Assembly (NCBI GenBank): GCA_964016885.1
Contig: OZ024741.1
Span: 36,128,749-36,192,748 of the forward strand
Length of the DNA stretch: 64,000 bases
Source: Eledone cirrhosa
Lineage: Eukaryota; Mollusca; Cephalopoda; Octopoda; Eledonidae
Direction of reading: 5' to 3'
The notes under the pieces were generated by a model. The model did not search any database, was not told the DNA's origin, and saw only the letters and a list, made by a program, of their open reading frames with translations. Both the position numbers and the translations under genes were made by a program. The first letter of the stretch is position 1. Every line of letters begins with the position of its first letter. This document shows, in pieces, positions 1 through 12,500 of the stretch.

Positions 1-1382
1 CTTCGGGATATGGGCTCTTCACCCGGAGAACTATTTAGCCTATGGACTCTTCAGCCTATGAACTCTTCACCCTTAGAACTCTTCAGCCTATGAACTCTTA
101 ACCCTAAGAACTCTTCAGCCTATAGTCTCTTCAGACTATGAACTCTTCAGCCTATGAACTTTTCAGCCTATGGAATCTTCAGCCTATGGACTCTTCACCC
201 TAAGAACCCTTCAGCCTATGGACTCTTCAGCCTATGAACTCTTCAGCCTATGGACTCTTCACCCTATGAACTGTTCACCCTTAGAACTCTTCAGCCTATG
301 AACTCTTCACCCTAAGAACTCTTCAGCCTATGAAATCTTCAGCCTATGAACTCTTCAGCCTATGGACTCTTCAGTCTATGGACTCTTCACTTTAAGAACT
401 CTTCAGTCTATGGACTCTTCAGTCTATAGACTCTTCAGCCTAGTAACTCTTTACCCTAAGAAGTCTTCAGCCTATGGACTCTTCAGCCTATGAACTCTTC
501 AGCCTATGAACTCTTCACCCTAAGAACTCTTCAGCTTATGGACTCTTCAGCCTATGAACTCCTCAGCCTATGAAATATTCACCCTAAGAACTCTTCAGCC
601 TATGAACTCCTCAGCCTATGAAATATTCACCCTAAGAACTCTTCAGCTTATGGACTCTTCAGCCTATGGACTCTTCACGCTAAGAATTCTTCAGCCTATG
701 GGCTATTCTGACTATGAACTCTTCACCCTTAGAACTCTTCAGGCTACTAACTCTTCACCCTAAGAACTCTTCGGCCTATGAACTCTTCACCCTAAGAACT
801 CTTCAGCCTATAGACTCTTCAGCCTATGAACTCATCAGCCTATGAACTCTTCAGCCTATGGATTCTTCAGCCTATGAACTCTTCACCCTAAGAACTCTTC
901 AGCCTATGAACTCTTCCACCTATGGATTCTTCAACCTATGGACTCTTCACCCTAAGCACTCTTCAGCCTATGGACTCTTCAACCTATATATTCTTCAGCC
1001 TATGGACTCTTCACACTAAGAAATATTCAGCCTATGGACTCTTCACCCTAAGAACTCTTCAGTCTATGAACTCTTCAGTCTATGAACTCTTCACTCTTAG
1101 AACTATTCAGGCTATTATCTCTTCACCCAAGAACTCTTCAGCCTATGAACTGTTCACCCTAAGAACTCTTCAGCCTATGGACTCTTCAGCCTATGAACTC
1201 TTCACCCTAAGAACTCTTCAGCTTATGGTCTCTTCTGCCTATGAACTCTTCAGCCTATTGTCTCTCCAACCTATGGACTCTTCACGCTAAGGAATTCTTC
1301 AGCCTATGGAGTATTCTGCCTATAAACTCTTCACCCTTAGAACTCTTCAGGCTATTAAATCTTCACCCTAAGAACTCTTCAG

Positions 1383-1983
1383 CCTATGAATTCTTCAACC
1401 TATGGACTCTTCAGCCTATGGACTCTTCACTCTAAGAATTCTTCAGGCTATTAACTCTTCACCCTAAGAACTCTTCGGCCTATGAACTCTTCACCCTAAG
1501 AACTCTTCAACCTATGGACTCTTCAGCCTATGGACTATTCATTCTAAGAACTCTTCAGCCTATGGACTCTTCAGACTATGCACTCTTCACCCTTAGAACT
1601 CTTCAGGCTATTAAGTCTTCAGCCTATGGACTCTTCAGCCAATGAATTCTTCACCCTAAGAACTCTTAAGCCTATGAACTGTTCAGCCAATGAACTCTTC
1701 AGCCTATGGAATCCTCAGCCAATGAACTCTTCCCCCTAAGAACTCTTCAGCCTATGAATTCTTCAACCTATGGACTCTTCAGCCTATGGACTCTTCACTC
1801 TAAGAATTCTTCAGGCTATTAACTCTTCACCCTAAGAACTCTTCGGCCTATGAACTCTTCACCCTAAGAACTCTTCAACCTATGGACTCTTCAGCCTATG
1901 GACTCTTCATTATAAGAACTCTTCAGCCTATGAACTCTTCAGACTATGCACTCTTCACCCTTAGAACTCTTCAGGCTATTAAG
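1383..1983. repeat. Local tandem duplication with a 368-bp period
   Basis: A string beginning GAATTCTTCAACCTATGG at about 1388 reappears at about 1756. Both copies run on through the same succession of variant units, including TCAGGC-TATTAAC and TTCGGCC, to the rare TTAAGTC unit at 1611 and 1979. The period of 368 bp is exactly 23 units of 16 bp, so the duplication kept the unit register. Copies differ by a few substitutions, for example a TATGGAC versus TATGAAC unit just before the CAGACTATGCAC string. Confidence 0.8.
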
Positions 1984-3599
1984 TCTTCAGCCTATGAACT
2001 CTTCAATCAATGGACTCTTTACCCTAAGAACTCTTCAGCCTATGAACTCTTCTGGCTATGAACTCTTCACTCTATGAACTCTTCACCCTAAAACTCTTCA
2101 GCCTATGAACTCTTCCCCATAAAAACTGTTCAGCCTATGGACTCTTCACCCTAAGAATTCTTCAGCTTATGGACTTTTCAGCCTATGAAGTCTTCAGCCT
2201 ATGGACTCTACAGCCTGTGGATTCTTCAGCCTATGGACTCTTGAGCCTATAGACTCTTCAGCCTATGGACACTTCAGCCTATGAACTCTTCACACTAAGA
2301 ACTCTTCAGCCTATGGACTCTTCAGCCTATGGACTCTTCACGCTAAGAATTATTCAGCCTATGGACTATTCTGCCTATGAACTCTTCACACTTAGAACTC
2401 TTCAGGCTATTAACTCTTCACCCTAAAAACTCTTCGGCCTATGAACTCTTCACCCTAAGGACTCTTCACCCTATGGATTCTTCAGCCTATGAACACTTCC
2501 ACCTAAGGACTCTTCAGCCTATGGACTCTTCACCCTAAGCACTCTTCAGCCTATGGACTCTTCAGCCTATGAATTCTTCAGCCTATGGACTCTTCACCCT
2601 ATGGAGTCTTCACCCTAAGAACTCTTCAGCCTATGGACTCTTCAGTCTATGAACTCTTCAGCCTATGAACTGTTAACCCTTAGAATTCTTCAGCCTATGA
2701 AGTCTTCACCCTAAGAACTCTTCAGCCTATGGACTCTTCACTCTAAGAACTCTTCAGTCTATGGACTCTTCAGTCTATGGACTCTTCAGCCTAGGAACTC
2801 CTTTCCCTCAGAATTCTTCAGCCTATGAACTCTTCACCATAAAGACTCTTCATCCTATGGACTCTTCACCCTAAGAACTCTTCAGCCTATGGATTCTTCA
2901 GCCTATGAACTCTTCAGACTTTGAACTCTTCACCCTAAGAACTCTTCAGCTTATGGACTCTTCAGCCTATGAACTCTTCAGCCTATGGACTCTCCAGCCT
3001 ATGGATTCTTCACGCTAAAAATTCTTCAGCCTATGGGCTATTCTGCCTATGAACTCTTCACGCTTAGAACTCTTCAGGCAACTAACTCTTCACCCTAAGA
3101 ACTCTTCGGCCTATGAACTCTTCACCCTAAGAAATCTTCAGCCTATGAACTCTTCCACCTATGTATTCTTCAGCCTAAGGACTCTTCACCCTAAGCACTC
3201 ATCAGCCTATGGATTCTTCATCCTATATATTCTTCAGCCTATGGACACTTCAGCCTATGAACTCTTCACACTAAGAACTCTACACACTATGAACTCTTCA
3301 GCCTATGAACTCTTCAACCTATGGACTCTTCAGCCTATGAACTCTTAACCCTTAGAACTCTTCAGGCTATTAATTCTTCACCCTAAGACCTCATCAGCTT
3401 ATGAACTCTTCACCCTAAGAACTCTTCAGCCTATGGATTCTTCAACCTATGGAATCTTAAGCCTATGAACTCTTCACCCTAAGAACTCTTCAGCCTATGA
3501 ACTCTTCAGTCTATGTACTCTTCAGCCTATGGACTCTTCACCCTAAGCACTCTTCAGCCTATGAACTTTTCATTCTATGAACTCTTCAACCTATGAACT

Positions 3600-5640
3600 G
3601 TTCACCCTTAGAACTCTTCAGCCTATGAACTCTTCACCTTAAGAACTCTTCAGCGTATGGATTCTTCAACCTATGGACTCTTTAGCCTATGAACTCTTCA
3701 CCCTAAGAACTCTTCAGTCTATGAACTCTTCAGCCTATGAACTCTTCAGCCTATGGACTCTTCAGTCTATGGACTCTTCAGCCTAGGAACTCTTTACCCT
3801 AAGAACTCTTCAGGCTATGAACTCTTCAACCTATGGTCTCTTCAGCCTATGAACTCTTCACCCTTAGAACTCTTCAGCCTATGAATTCTTCACCCTAAGA
3901 ACTCTTCAGCCTATGAACTCTTCAGCCTATGGACTCTTCACCCTATGGACTCTTCACCCTATGAACTCTTCAGCCTATGGTCTCTTCACCCTAAGAACTC
4001 TTCAGCCTATGAATTCTTCACCCTAAGAACTCTTCAGCCTATGGACTCTTCAGCCTATGAACTCTTCACCCAAGAACTCTTCACCCTAAGAACTCTTCAG
4101 CCTATGGATTCTTCAGCCTATTAACTCTTCAGCATATGAACTCTTCAGCCTATGGACTCTTCACACTAAGAACTCTTCAGCCTATGGACTCTTCAGCCTA
4201 TGAACTCTTTACCCTAAGAACTCTTCAGGCTGTGAACTCTTCGTCCTAAGAATTCTTCAGGATATGGGCTCTTCACCGGAACAACTATTCAGCCTATGGA
4301 CTCTTCAGCCTATGAACTCTTCACCCTTAGAACTCTTCAGCCTATGAACTCTTCACCCTAAGAACTCTTCAGGCTATAGTTTCTTCAGACTATGGACTCT
4401 TCAGCCTATGAACTTTTCAGCCTATGGACTCTTCAGCCTACGGACTCTTCAGCCTATGGACTTTTCACCCTATGGACTCTTCACCCTAAGAACACTTCAG
4501 CCTATGGACTCTTCACGCTAGGCAATCTTCAGCCTATGAACTTTTCAGTCTATGAACTCTTCAACCTATGAACTGTTCACCCTTAGAACTCTTCAGCCTA
4601 TGAACTCTTCACCTTAAGAACTCTTCAGCGTATGGATTCTTCAACCTATGGACCCTTTAGCCTATGAACTCTTCACCCTAAGAATTCTTCAGCCTATGAA
4701 CTCTTCAGCCTATGAACTTTTCAGCCTATGGACTCTTCAGCCTATGGACTCTTCATCCTAAGAACCCTTCAGCCTATGGACTCTTCAGCCTGTGAACTCT
4801 TCAGCCTATGGACTCTTCACCCTATGGACTCTTCACCCTAATAACTCTTCAGCCTATGGACTCTTCACCCTAAGCACTCTTCAGCCTATGAACTCTTCAG
4901 TCTATGAACTCTTCAGCCTATGAACAGTTCACCCTTAGAACTCTTCAGCCTATGAACGCTTCACCTTAAGAACTCTTCAGCGTATGGATTCTTCAACCTA
5001 TGGACCCTTTAGCCTGTGAACTCTTCACCCTAAGAACTCTTCAGCCTATGAACTCTTCAGCCTATGAACTCTTCAGCCTATGGACTCTTCAGTCTATGGA
5101 CTCTTCACTCTAAGAACTCTTTAGTCTATGGACTCTTCAGTCTATGGACTCTTCAGCCTAGGAACTCTTTACCCTAAGAACTCTTCAGCCTGTGAACTCT
5201 TCAACCTATGGACTCTTCAGCCTAGGAACACTTCACCCTTAGAACTTTTCAGCCTATGAACTCTTCACCCTAAGAACTCTTCAGCCTATAGTCTCTTCAG
5301 ATAATGGACTCTTCAGCCTATGAACTTTTTAGCCTATGGACTCTTCAGCCTACGGACTCTTCATCCTAAGAACCCTTCAGCCTATGGACTCTTCAGCCTA
5401 TAAACTCTTCAGCCTATGGACTCTTCACCCTATGGACTCTTCACGCTAAGAACTCTTCAGCCTATGGACTCTTCACCCTAAGCACTCTTCAGCCTATGAA
5501 TTCTTCAGTCTATGAACTCTTCAGCCTATGAACAGTTCACCCTTAGAACTCTTCAGCCTATGAACTCTTCACCTTAAGAACTCTTCAGCGTATGGATTCT
5601 TCAACCTATGGACCCTTTAGCCTATGAACTCTTCACCCTA
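3600..5640. repeat. Four-copy local block marked by the CAGCGTATGG unit
   Basis: A block reading roughly CACCTTAAG, then CAGCGTATGG, then TCAACCTATGGA, then an ACT- or CCCTTTAGCC unit, occurs with its GCGTATGG marker at 3653, 4628, 4980 and 5588. The spacings are 975, 352 and 608 bp. The last two are 22 and 38 whole units. The first is one base short of 61 units, which is explained by a 15-bp unit (CACCCAAGAAC) near 4069. The last three copies share GACCCTTTAGCC where the first has GACTCTTTAGCC, so they form a younger subfamily. Confidence 0.75.
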
Positions 5641-6599
5641 AGAACTCTTCAGCATATGAAGTCTTCAGCCTATGAACTCTTCAGCCTATGGACTCTTCAG
5701 TCTATGGACTCTTCACTCTAAGAACTCATCAGTCTATGGACTCTTCAGTCTATGGACTCTTCAGCCTAGGAACTCTTTACCCTAAGATCTCTTCAGCCTA
5801 TGAACTCTTCAACCTATGGACTCTTCAGTCTATGGACTCTTCACTCTAAGAACTCTTCAGTCTATGGACTCTTCAGTCTATGGACTCTTCACTCTAGGAA
5901 CTCTTCAGCCTATGGACTCTTCAGTCTATGGAATCTTCACTCTAAGAACTCTTCAGGCTATGAACTCTTCACTCTATGAACTTTTCTCCCTCAGAACTCT
6001 TCAGCCTATGAACTCTTCACCATAAAAACTCTTCAGCCTATCGACTCTTCACCCTAAGAACTCTTCAGCCTATGGACTCTTCAGCCTATGAACTCTTCAG
6101 CCTATGAACTCTTCACCCTAAGAACTCTTCAGCTTATGGACTCTTCACCCTATGAACTCTTCAGCCTATGGACTCTTCACCCTATGAACTCTTCAGCCCA
6201 TGAACTCTTCACCCTAAGAACTCTTCTGCTTATGGACTCTTCAGCCTATGAACTCTTCAGCCTATGAACTCTTCACCCTAAGAACTCTTCAGCTTATGAA
6301 CTCTTCAGCCTATGAACTCGGCAGCCTATGAAATATTCACCCTAAGAACTCTTCAGCTTATGGACTCTTCAGCCTATGAAATCTTCAGCCTATGGACTCT
6401 TCAGCCTATGGACTCTTCACGCTAAGAATTCTTCAGCGTATGGGCTATTCTGCCTATGAACTCATCAGTCTATGAACTCTTCAGCCTATGGATTCTTCAG
6501 CCTATGAACTCTTCACCCTAAGAACTCTTCAGCCTATGAACTCTTCAGCCTATGGATTCTTCAGCCTATGGACTCTTCACCCTAAGCACTCTTCAGCCT

Positions 6600-6730
6600 A
6601 TGGACTCTTCAACCTATATATTCTTCAGCCTATGGACACTTCAGCCTATGAACTCTTCACACTAAGAACTCTTCACACTATGAACTCTTCAGCCTATGAA
6701 CTCTTCAACCTATGGAATCTTCAGCCTATG
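6600..6730. repeat. Landmark block T: TCAACCTATATATTC followed by GGACACTTC
   Basis: This recurrent multi-unit block contains an AT-rich unit (ACCTATATATTC), then TATGGACACTTC, then two CACAC-tailed units and TCAACCTATGGAATC. Its ACCTATATATTC element starts at about 6612, 10041, 16220, 22927, 26734, 32913, 39620, 47411, 49567, 52654, 57416, 59635 and 61805. A diverged copy lies near 3222. Variants with TATATACTC or TATATAATC lie near 15487, 18007, 32180, 34700 and 62334. Several spacings are close to 2.2 kb (2156, 2219, 2170 bp). Confidence 0.85.
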
Positions 6731-8378
6731 GCCTCTTCACACTAAGAACTCTTCAGCCTATGGACTCTTCACTCTAAGAACTCTTCAGTCTATGAACTCT
6801 TCAGTCTATGAACTCTTCAGCCTATGAACTGTTCACCCTTAGAACTCTTCAGCCTATGAACTCTTCACTCTAAGAACTCTTCAGGCTATTATCTCTCCAC
6901 CCAAGAACTCTTCAGCCTATGAACTGTTCACCCTAAGAAATCTTCAGCCTATGGACTCTTCAGCCTATGGACTCTTCACACTAAGAAGTCTTCAGCCTAT
7001 GAACTGTTCACTCTTAGAACTCTTCACCCTAAGAACTCTTCAGACTATGGTCTCTTCAGCCTATGAACTCTTCAACCTTAGAACTCTTCAGGCTATTAAC
7101 TCTTCACACTAAGAACTGTTCTGCCTATTAACTTTTCACCCTAAGAACTCTTCAGACTATGGCTCTTCAGCCAATGCACTCTTCAGACTTTGAATTTTTC
7201 AGTCTATGGACTCTTCAGCCTATGGACTTTTCACCCTAAGAACTCTTCAGCCTATGGACTCTTTAGCCTATGAAATATTCAGCCTATGGACTCTTCAGCC
7301 TATGGACTCTTCACCCTAAGAACTCTTCAGCCTATGGACTCTTCACCCTAAGCACTCTTCAGCCTATGAACTATTCAGTCTATGAACTCTTCAGCCTATG
7401 ATCTGTTCACCCTTAGAACTCTTCAGCCTATGAACTCTTCAGCCTATGGTCTCTTCACCCTAAGAACTATTCAGCCTATTAACTTTTCACCCTAAGAACT
7501 ATTCAGCCTATGGATTCTTCAACCTATGGACTCTTAAGCCTATGAACTTTTCACCCTAAGAACTCTTCAGCCTATGGACTCTTCAGCCAATGAACTCTTC
7601 ACCCTAAGAACTCTTCAGCCTATGAACTCTTCAACCTATGGACTCTTCAGCCTATGGACTCTTCATTCTAAGAACTCTTCAGCCTATGGACTCTTCAGCC
7701 TATGAACTCTTCACCCTAAGAACTCTTCAGCTTATGGACGCTTCAGCCTATGAACTCTTTAGCCTATTGTCTCTCCAGCCTATGGACTCTTCACGCTAAG
7801 AATTATTCAGCCTATGGAGTATTCTGCCTATGAACTCTTCAACCTTAGAACTCTTCAGGCTATTAAATCTTCAACCTAAGAACTCTTCAGCCTATGGATT
7901 CTTCAGCCTATGAACTCTTCAGCCTATAAACTCCTAGACCTATGGACTCTTCAGCCTATGGACTTTTCACTCTTCAGCCTATGGACTCAAGAGACTATGA
8001 ACTCTTCAACCAATGGACTCTTTACCCTAAGAACTCTTCAGCCTATGAACTCTTCTGGCTATGAACACTTCACTCTATGAACTCTTCACCCTAAAAACTC
8101 TTCAGCCTATGAACTCTTCCCCATAAAAACTGTTCAGCCTATGGACTCTTCACCCTAAGGACTCTTCAGCCTATGGACTTTTCAGCCTATGAACTCTTCA
8201 GCCTATGGACTCTACATCCTGTGGATTCTTCAGCCTATGGACTCTTGAGCCTATAGACTCTTCAGCCTATGGACACTTCAGCCTATGAACTCTTCACACG
8301 AAGAACTCTTCAGCCTATGGACTCTTCAGCCTATAGACTCTTCAGGCTAAGAATTCTTCAGCCTATGGACTCTTCAGC

Positions 8379-8720
8379 CTATGAACTCTTCCACCTAAGG
8401 ACTCTTCAGCCTATGAACTCTTCAGCCTATGAATTCTACAGCCTATGAACTCTTCCACCTAAGGACTCTTCAGCCTATGGACTCTTCACCCTAATCACTC
8501 TTCAGCCTATGGACTCTTCAGCCTATGAACTCTTCAGCCTATGAACTCTTCAGCCTATGAATTCTACAGACTATGAACTCTTCCACCTAAGGACTCTTCA
8601 GCCTATGGACTCTTCAGCCTATGAACTCTTCCACCTAAGGACTCTTCAGCCTATGAACTCTTCAGCCTATGAATTCTACAGCCTATGAACTCTTCCACCT
8701 AAGGACTCTTCAGCCTATGG
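8379..8720. repeat. Local multi-copy cluster of GAATTCTACAG / TTCCACCTAAGG units
   Basis: Two rare unit variants, GAATTCTACAG and CTCTTCCACCTAAGG, occur as a linked pair three times within about 350 bp, with GAATTCTACA at about 8431, 8551 and 8671. Elsewhere the pair appears singly, for example at about 12760 and its duplicate at about 29453. This is a small recent expansion of a multi-unit block. Confidence 0.65.
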
Positions 8721-8844
8721 TCTCTTCACCCTAAGCACTCTTCAGCCTATGGACTCTTCAGCCTATGAACTCTTTTGCCTATAGACTCTTCAGCCTATGG
8801 ACTCTTCAGCCTATGAACTCTTTACCCTAAGAATTCTTCAGCCT

Positions 8845-8920
8845 GTGAACTCTTCGTTCTAAGAATTCTTCAGGATATGGGCTCTTCACCCGAAGAACTA
8901 TTCAGCCTATGGACACTTCA
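8845..8920. repeat. Landmark block G: GGATATGGGCTC / CCCGAAGAACTATTC
   Basis: A block with CTCTTCGTCCTAAG (or GTTCTAAG), GAATTCTTCAGGATATGGGC and CACCCGAAGAACTATTC. Its GGATAT element lies at about 6, 4260, 8873, 12962, 25310, 29655, 42003, 44178, 51086 (GTATAT) and 55622. Related forms without GGATAT lie near 21617, 54761 and 63259. Successive spacings in the left half are 4254, 4613 and 4089 bp. Confidence 0.85.
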
Positions 8921-9737
8921 GCCTATGAACTCTTCACCCTTAGAACTCTTCAGCCTAAGAACTCTTCAGCCTATAGTCTCTTCAGACTATGGACTCTTCA
9001 GCCTATGAACTTTTCAGCCTATGGACTCTTCACCCTAAGAACCCTTCAGCCTATGGACTCTTCAGACTATGAACTCTTCAGCCTATGGACTCTTCACCCT
9101 ATGGACTCTTCACCCTAAGAACTCTTCAGCCTATGGACTCTTCACCCTAAGCACTCTTCAGCCTATGATCTCTTCAGTCTATGAACTCTTCAGCCTATGA
9201 ACTGTTCACCCTTAGAACTCTTCAGCCTATGAACTCTTCACCCTAAGAACTCTTCAGCCTATGGATTCTTCAACCTATGGACTATTTAGCCTATGAACTC
9301 TTCACCCTAAGAACTCTTCAGCCTATGAACTCTTCGGCCTATGGACTCTTCAGTCTATGGACTCTTCACTCTAAGAACTCTTTAGTCTATGGACTCTTCA
9401 GTCTATGGACTCTTCAGCCTATGAACTGTTCACCCTTAGAACTCTTCAGCCTATGAACTCTTCACCCTAAGAACTCTTCCGCCTATGAACTCTTCAACCT
9501 ATGGACTCTTCAGCCTATGAACTCTTCACCCTTAGAACTCTTCAGCCTCTGAACTCTTCACCATAAAATCTCTTCAGCCTATCGACTCTTCACCCTAAGA
9601 ACTCTTCAGCCTATGGACTCTTCAGCCTATGAACTCTTCAGCCTATGAAATATTCACCCTAAGTACTCTTCAGCTTATGGACTCTTCAGCCTATGAACTC
9701 TTCAGCCTATGGACTCTTCAGCCTATGAACTCTTCAC

Positions 9738-9870
9738 GCTAAGAATTCTTCAGCCTATGGGCTATTCTGCCTATGAACTCTTCACCCTTAGAACTCTTCA
9801 GGCTACTAACTCTTCACACTAAGATCTCTTCGGCCTATGAACTCTTCACCCTAAGAACTCTTCAGACTAT
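9738..9870. repeat. Landmark block R: ACGCTAAGAATTC to TTCGGCC
   Basis: This is the most frequent multi-unit string: ACGCTAAGAATTC, GGGCTATTCTGCC (or GGAGTATTC, GGACTATTC), TTAGAACTCTTCAGGC, TATTAAC or TACTAAC, then CTTCGGCC. Copies begin near 672, 1283, 2339, 3011, 6418, 7793, 9738, 11651, 12560, 14258, 18768, 19251, 20017 and 20514. More follow in the right half, including about 47105, 52349, 57114 and 59330. It supplies regularly placed EcoRI (GAATTC) sites. Confidence 0.8.
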
Positions 9871-10762
9871 AGACTCTTCAGCCTATGAACTCATCAGCCT
9901 ATGAACTCTTCAGCCTATGGATTCTTCAGCCTATGAACTCTTCACCCTAAGAACTCTTCAGACTATGAACTCTTCCACCTATGGATTCTTCAGCCTATGG
10001 ACTCTTCACCCTAAGCACTCTTCAGCCTATGGACTCTTCAACCTATATATTCTTCAGCCTATGGACACTTCAGCCTATGAACTCTTCACACTAAGAACTC
10101 TTCACACTATGAACTCTTCAGCCTATGAACTCTTCAACCTATGGAATCTTCAGCTTATGGAATCTTCACACTAAGAACTCTTCAGCCTATGGACTCTTCA
10201 CCCTAAGAACTCTTCAGTCTATGAACTCTTCAGTCTATGAACTCTTCAGCCTATGAACTGTTCAGCCTTAGAACTCTTCAGCCTATGAACTCTTCACTCT
10301 TAGAACTCTTCAGGCTATTATCTCTTCACCCAAGAACTCTTCAGCCTATGAACTGTTCACCCTCAGAACTCTTCAGCCTATGGACTCTTCAGCCTATGGA
10401 CTCTTCACACTAAGAAGTCTTCAGCCTATGAACTGTTCACTCTTAGAACTCTTTACTCTAAGAATTCTTCAGCCTATGGACACTTCAGCATATGAACTCT
10501 TCGCCCTTAGAACTCTTCAGCCTATGAACTCTTCAACCTTAGAACTCTTCAGGCTATTAACTCTTCACACTAAGAACTGTTCTGCCTATTAACTCTTCAC
10601 CCTAAGAGCTCTTCAGCCTATGGATTCTTCAGCCTATGGACTCTTAAGCCTATGAACTCTTCACCCTAAGAACTCTTCAGCCTATGCACTCTTCAGCCTA
10701 TGAACTTTTCAGCCTATGGACTCTTCAGCCTATGGACTCTTCACCCAAAGAACTCTTCAGCC

Positions 10763-10777
10763 TATGGCTCTTCAGCC
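10763..10777. repeat. Shortened 15-bp unit (TATGGCTCTTCAGCC)
   Basis: The A of GGACTC is missing. The same deletion occurs near 7160, 14836, 17029, 23453, 27456, 45577, 48087, 53282, 58073 and 60262, usually in similar multi-unit context, so most copies are by descent. Another common 15-bp form is CACCCAAGAACTC, near 1125, 4069, 6899, 10327 and many later places, where CCCTAAG has lost its T. Confidence 0.8.
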
Positions 10778-11496
10778 TATGAACTTTTCAGCCTATGGAC
10801 TCTTCAGCCTATGGACTCTTCACCCTAAGAACTCCTCAGCCTATGGACTCTTCACCCTAAGCACTCTTCTGCCTATGAACTATTCAGTCTATGAACTCTT
10901 CAGCCTATGGTCTCTTCACCCTAAGAACTCTTCAGCCTATGAACTCTTCACCCTAAGAACTCTTCAGCCTATTGACTCTTCAGCCTATGAACTCTTCACC
11001 CAAGAACTCTTCAGCCTATAAACTCTTCACCCTAAGAACTCTTCAGCCTATGGACACTTTAGCCTATTAACTCTTCAGCCTATGGACTCTTCAGCCTATG
11101 GACTCTTCACACTAAGAACTCTTCAGCCGATGGACTCTTCAGCCTATGAACTCTTAACACTTAGAACTCTTCAGGCTATTAACTCTTCACCCTAAGACCT
11201 CATCAGACTATGGATTCTTCAACCTATGGAATCTTAAGCCTATGAACTCTTCACCCTAAGAACTCTTCAGCCTATGAACTCTTCAATCTATGTACTCTTC
11301 AGCCTATGGACTCTTCACTCTAATAACTCTTCAGCCTATGGACTCTTCACACTAAGAACTCTTCAGCCTATGAACTCTCCACCATAAAAACTCTTCAGCC
11401 TATAGACTCTTCACACTAATTAATCCTCAGCCTATGGACTCTTCAGCCTATGAAATCTTCAGCCAATGAATTCTTTACCCTAAGAACTCTTCAGCT

Positions 11497-11510
11497 TATG
11501 GAGTTCAGCC
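11497..11510. repeat. Shortened 14-bp unit (TATGGAGTTCAGCC)
   Basis: This unit lacks two bases of the normal core and shifts the array phase by two. The same form recurs at 15234-15247 and in the second 16.7-kb copy near 28190 and 31927. An even shorter 12-bp form (TATGGATCAGCC) lies at 17756-17767 and about 34449-34460. Such rare length variants are good markers for copy relationships. Confidence 0.85.
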
Positions 11511-12424
11511 TATGAACTCTTCAGCCTATGGACTCTTCAGCCTATGGACTCTTCTGCCTATGAACTCTTCACCCTAGGAACTCTTCAGCTTATGGACGCT
11601 TCAGCCTATGAACTCTTTAGCCTATTGTCTCTCCAGCCTATGGACTCTTCACGCTAAGAATTATTCAGCCTATGGAGTATTCTGCCTATGAACTCTTCAA
11701 CCTTAGAACTTTTCAGGCTATTAAATATTCAACCTAAGAACTCTTCAGCCTATGGATTCTTCAGCCTATGGACTCTTAAGCCTATGAACTCTTCACCCTA
11801 AGAACTCTTAAGCTATGAAATCTTCAGCCTATGAACTCTTCAGCCTATGGACTCCTCAGCCAACGTACTCTTCACCCTAAGAACTCTTCAGCCTATGAAT
11901 TCTTCAACCTATGGACTCTTCAGCCTATGGACTCTTCACTCTAAGAATTCTTCAGGCTATTAACTCTTCACCGTAAGAACTCTTCAGCCTATGGACTCTC
12001 CATTCTAAGAACTCTTCAGCCTATGGACTCTTCAGACTATGCACTCTTCACCCTTAGAACTCCTCAGGCTATTAAGTCTCAGCCTATGGACTCTTCAGCC
12101 AATGAATTCTTCACCCTCAGAACTCTTCAGCCTATAAACTCTTAGACCTATGGACTCTTCAGCCTATGGACTTTTCACTCTAAGAACACTTCAGCCTATG
12201 GACTCAAGAGACTATGAACTCTTCAACCAATGGACTCTTTACCCTAAGAAATCTTCAGCCTATGAACTCTTCTGGCTATGAACACTTCACTCTATGAACT
12301 CTTCACCCTAAAAACTCTTCAGCCTATGAACTCTTCCCCATAAAAACTGTTCAGCCTATGGACTCTTCACCCTAAGAACTCTTCAGCCTATGGACTTTTC
12401 AGCCTATGAACTCTTCAGCCTATG

Positions 12425-12500
12425 GACTCTACAGCCTGTGGATTCTTCAGCCTATGGACTCTTGAGCCTATAGACTCTTCAGCCTATGGACACTTCAGCC
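12425..12500. repeat. Landmark block C: CTACAGCCTGTGGATTC / CTTGAGCCTATAGA
   Basis: A block in which an ACAGCCTGTGG unit is followed by a CTCTTGAGCCTATAGA unit and GGACACTTC. Copies start at about 2210, 8214 (ACATCC), 12431, 24778, 29124, 41471, 43646, 50811 (truncated), 55300 and 63832. It keeps a fixed order relative to landmark G, lying about 400-700 bp upstream of it in most copies, so both belong to the same higher-order repeat. Confidence 0.82.

Larger units (their letters stand above)
1..9152. repeat. Left flank: diverged 16-bp array with local duplications
   Basis: This stretch lies left of the 16.7-kb duplication. It contains the same unit classes, and landmark blocks at about 6, 2210, 4260, 6612, 8214 and 8873. 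Short in-register duplications lie at 1381-1980, 3600-5640 and 8379-8720. I found no long near-identical partner for it elsewhere in the window, so it appears older or less recently homogenised than 9153-44906. It contains no gene. Confidence 0.85.

Noticed and set aside
922..1290. 122-codon open reading frame, the longest of many 60-122 codon frames on the + strand
   Set aside because: It consists only of the translated 16-bp unit. Its start and stop codons are ordinary variant units. There is no non-repeat sequence, codon-position constraint or promoter. All other open frames in the window have the same origin and are not annotated as genes.
6612..6623. TATA box or promoter at the TATATATTC units
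   Set aside because: The AT-rich unit is one variant copied within landmark T at more than a dozen places. No initiator, downstream gene or other promoter element accompanies it.
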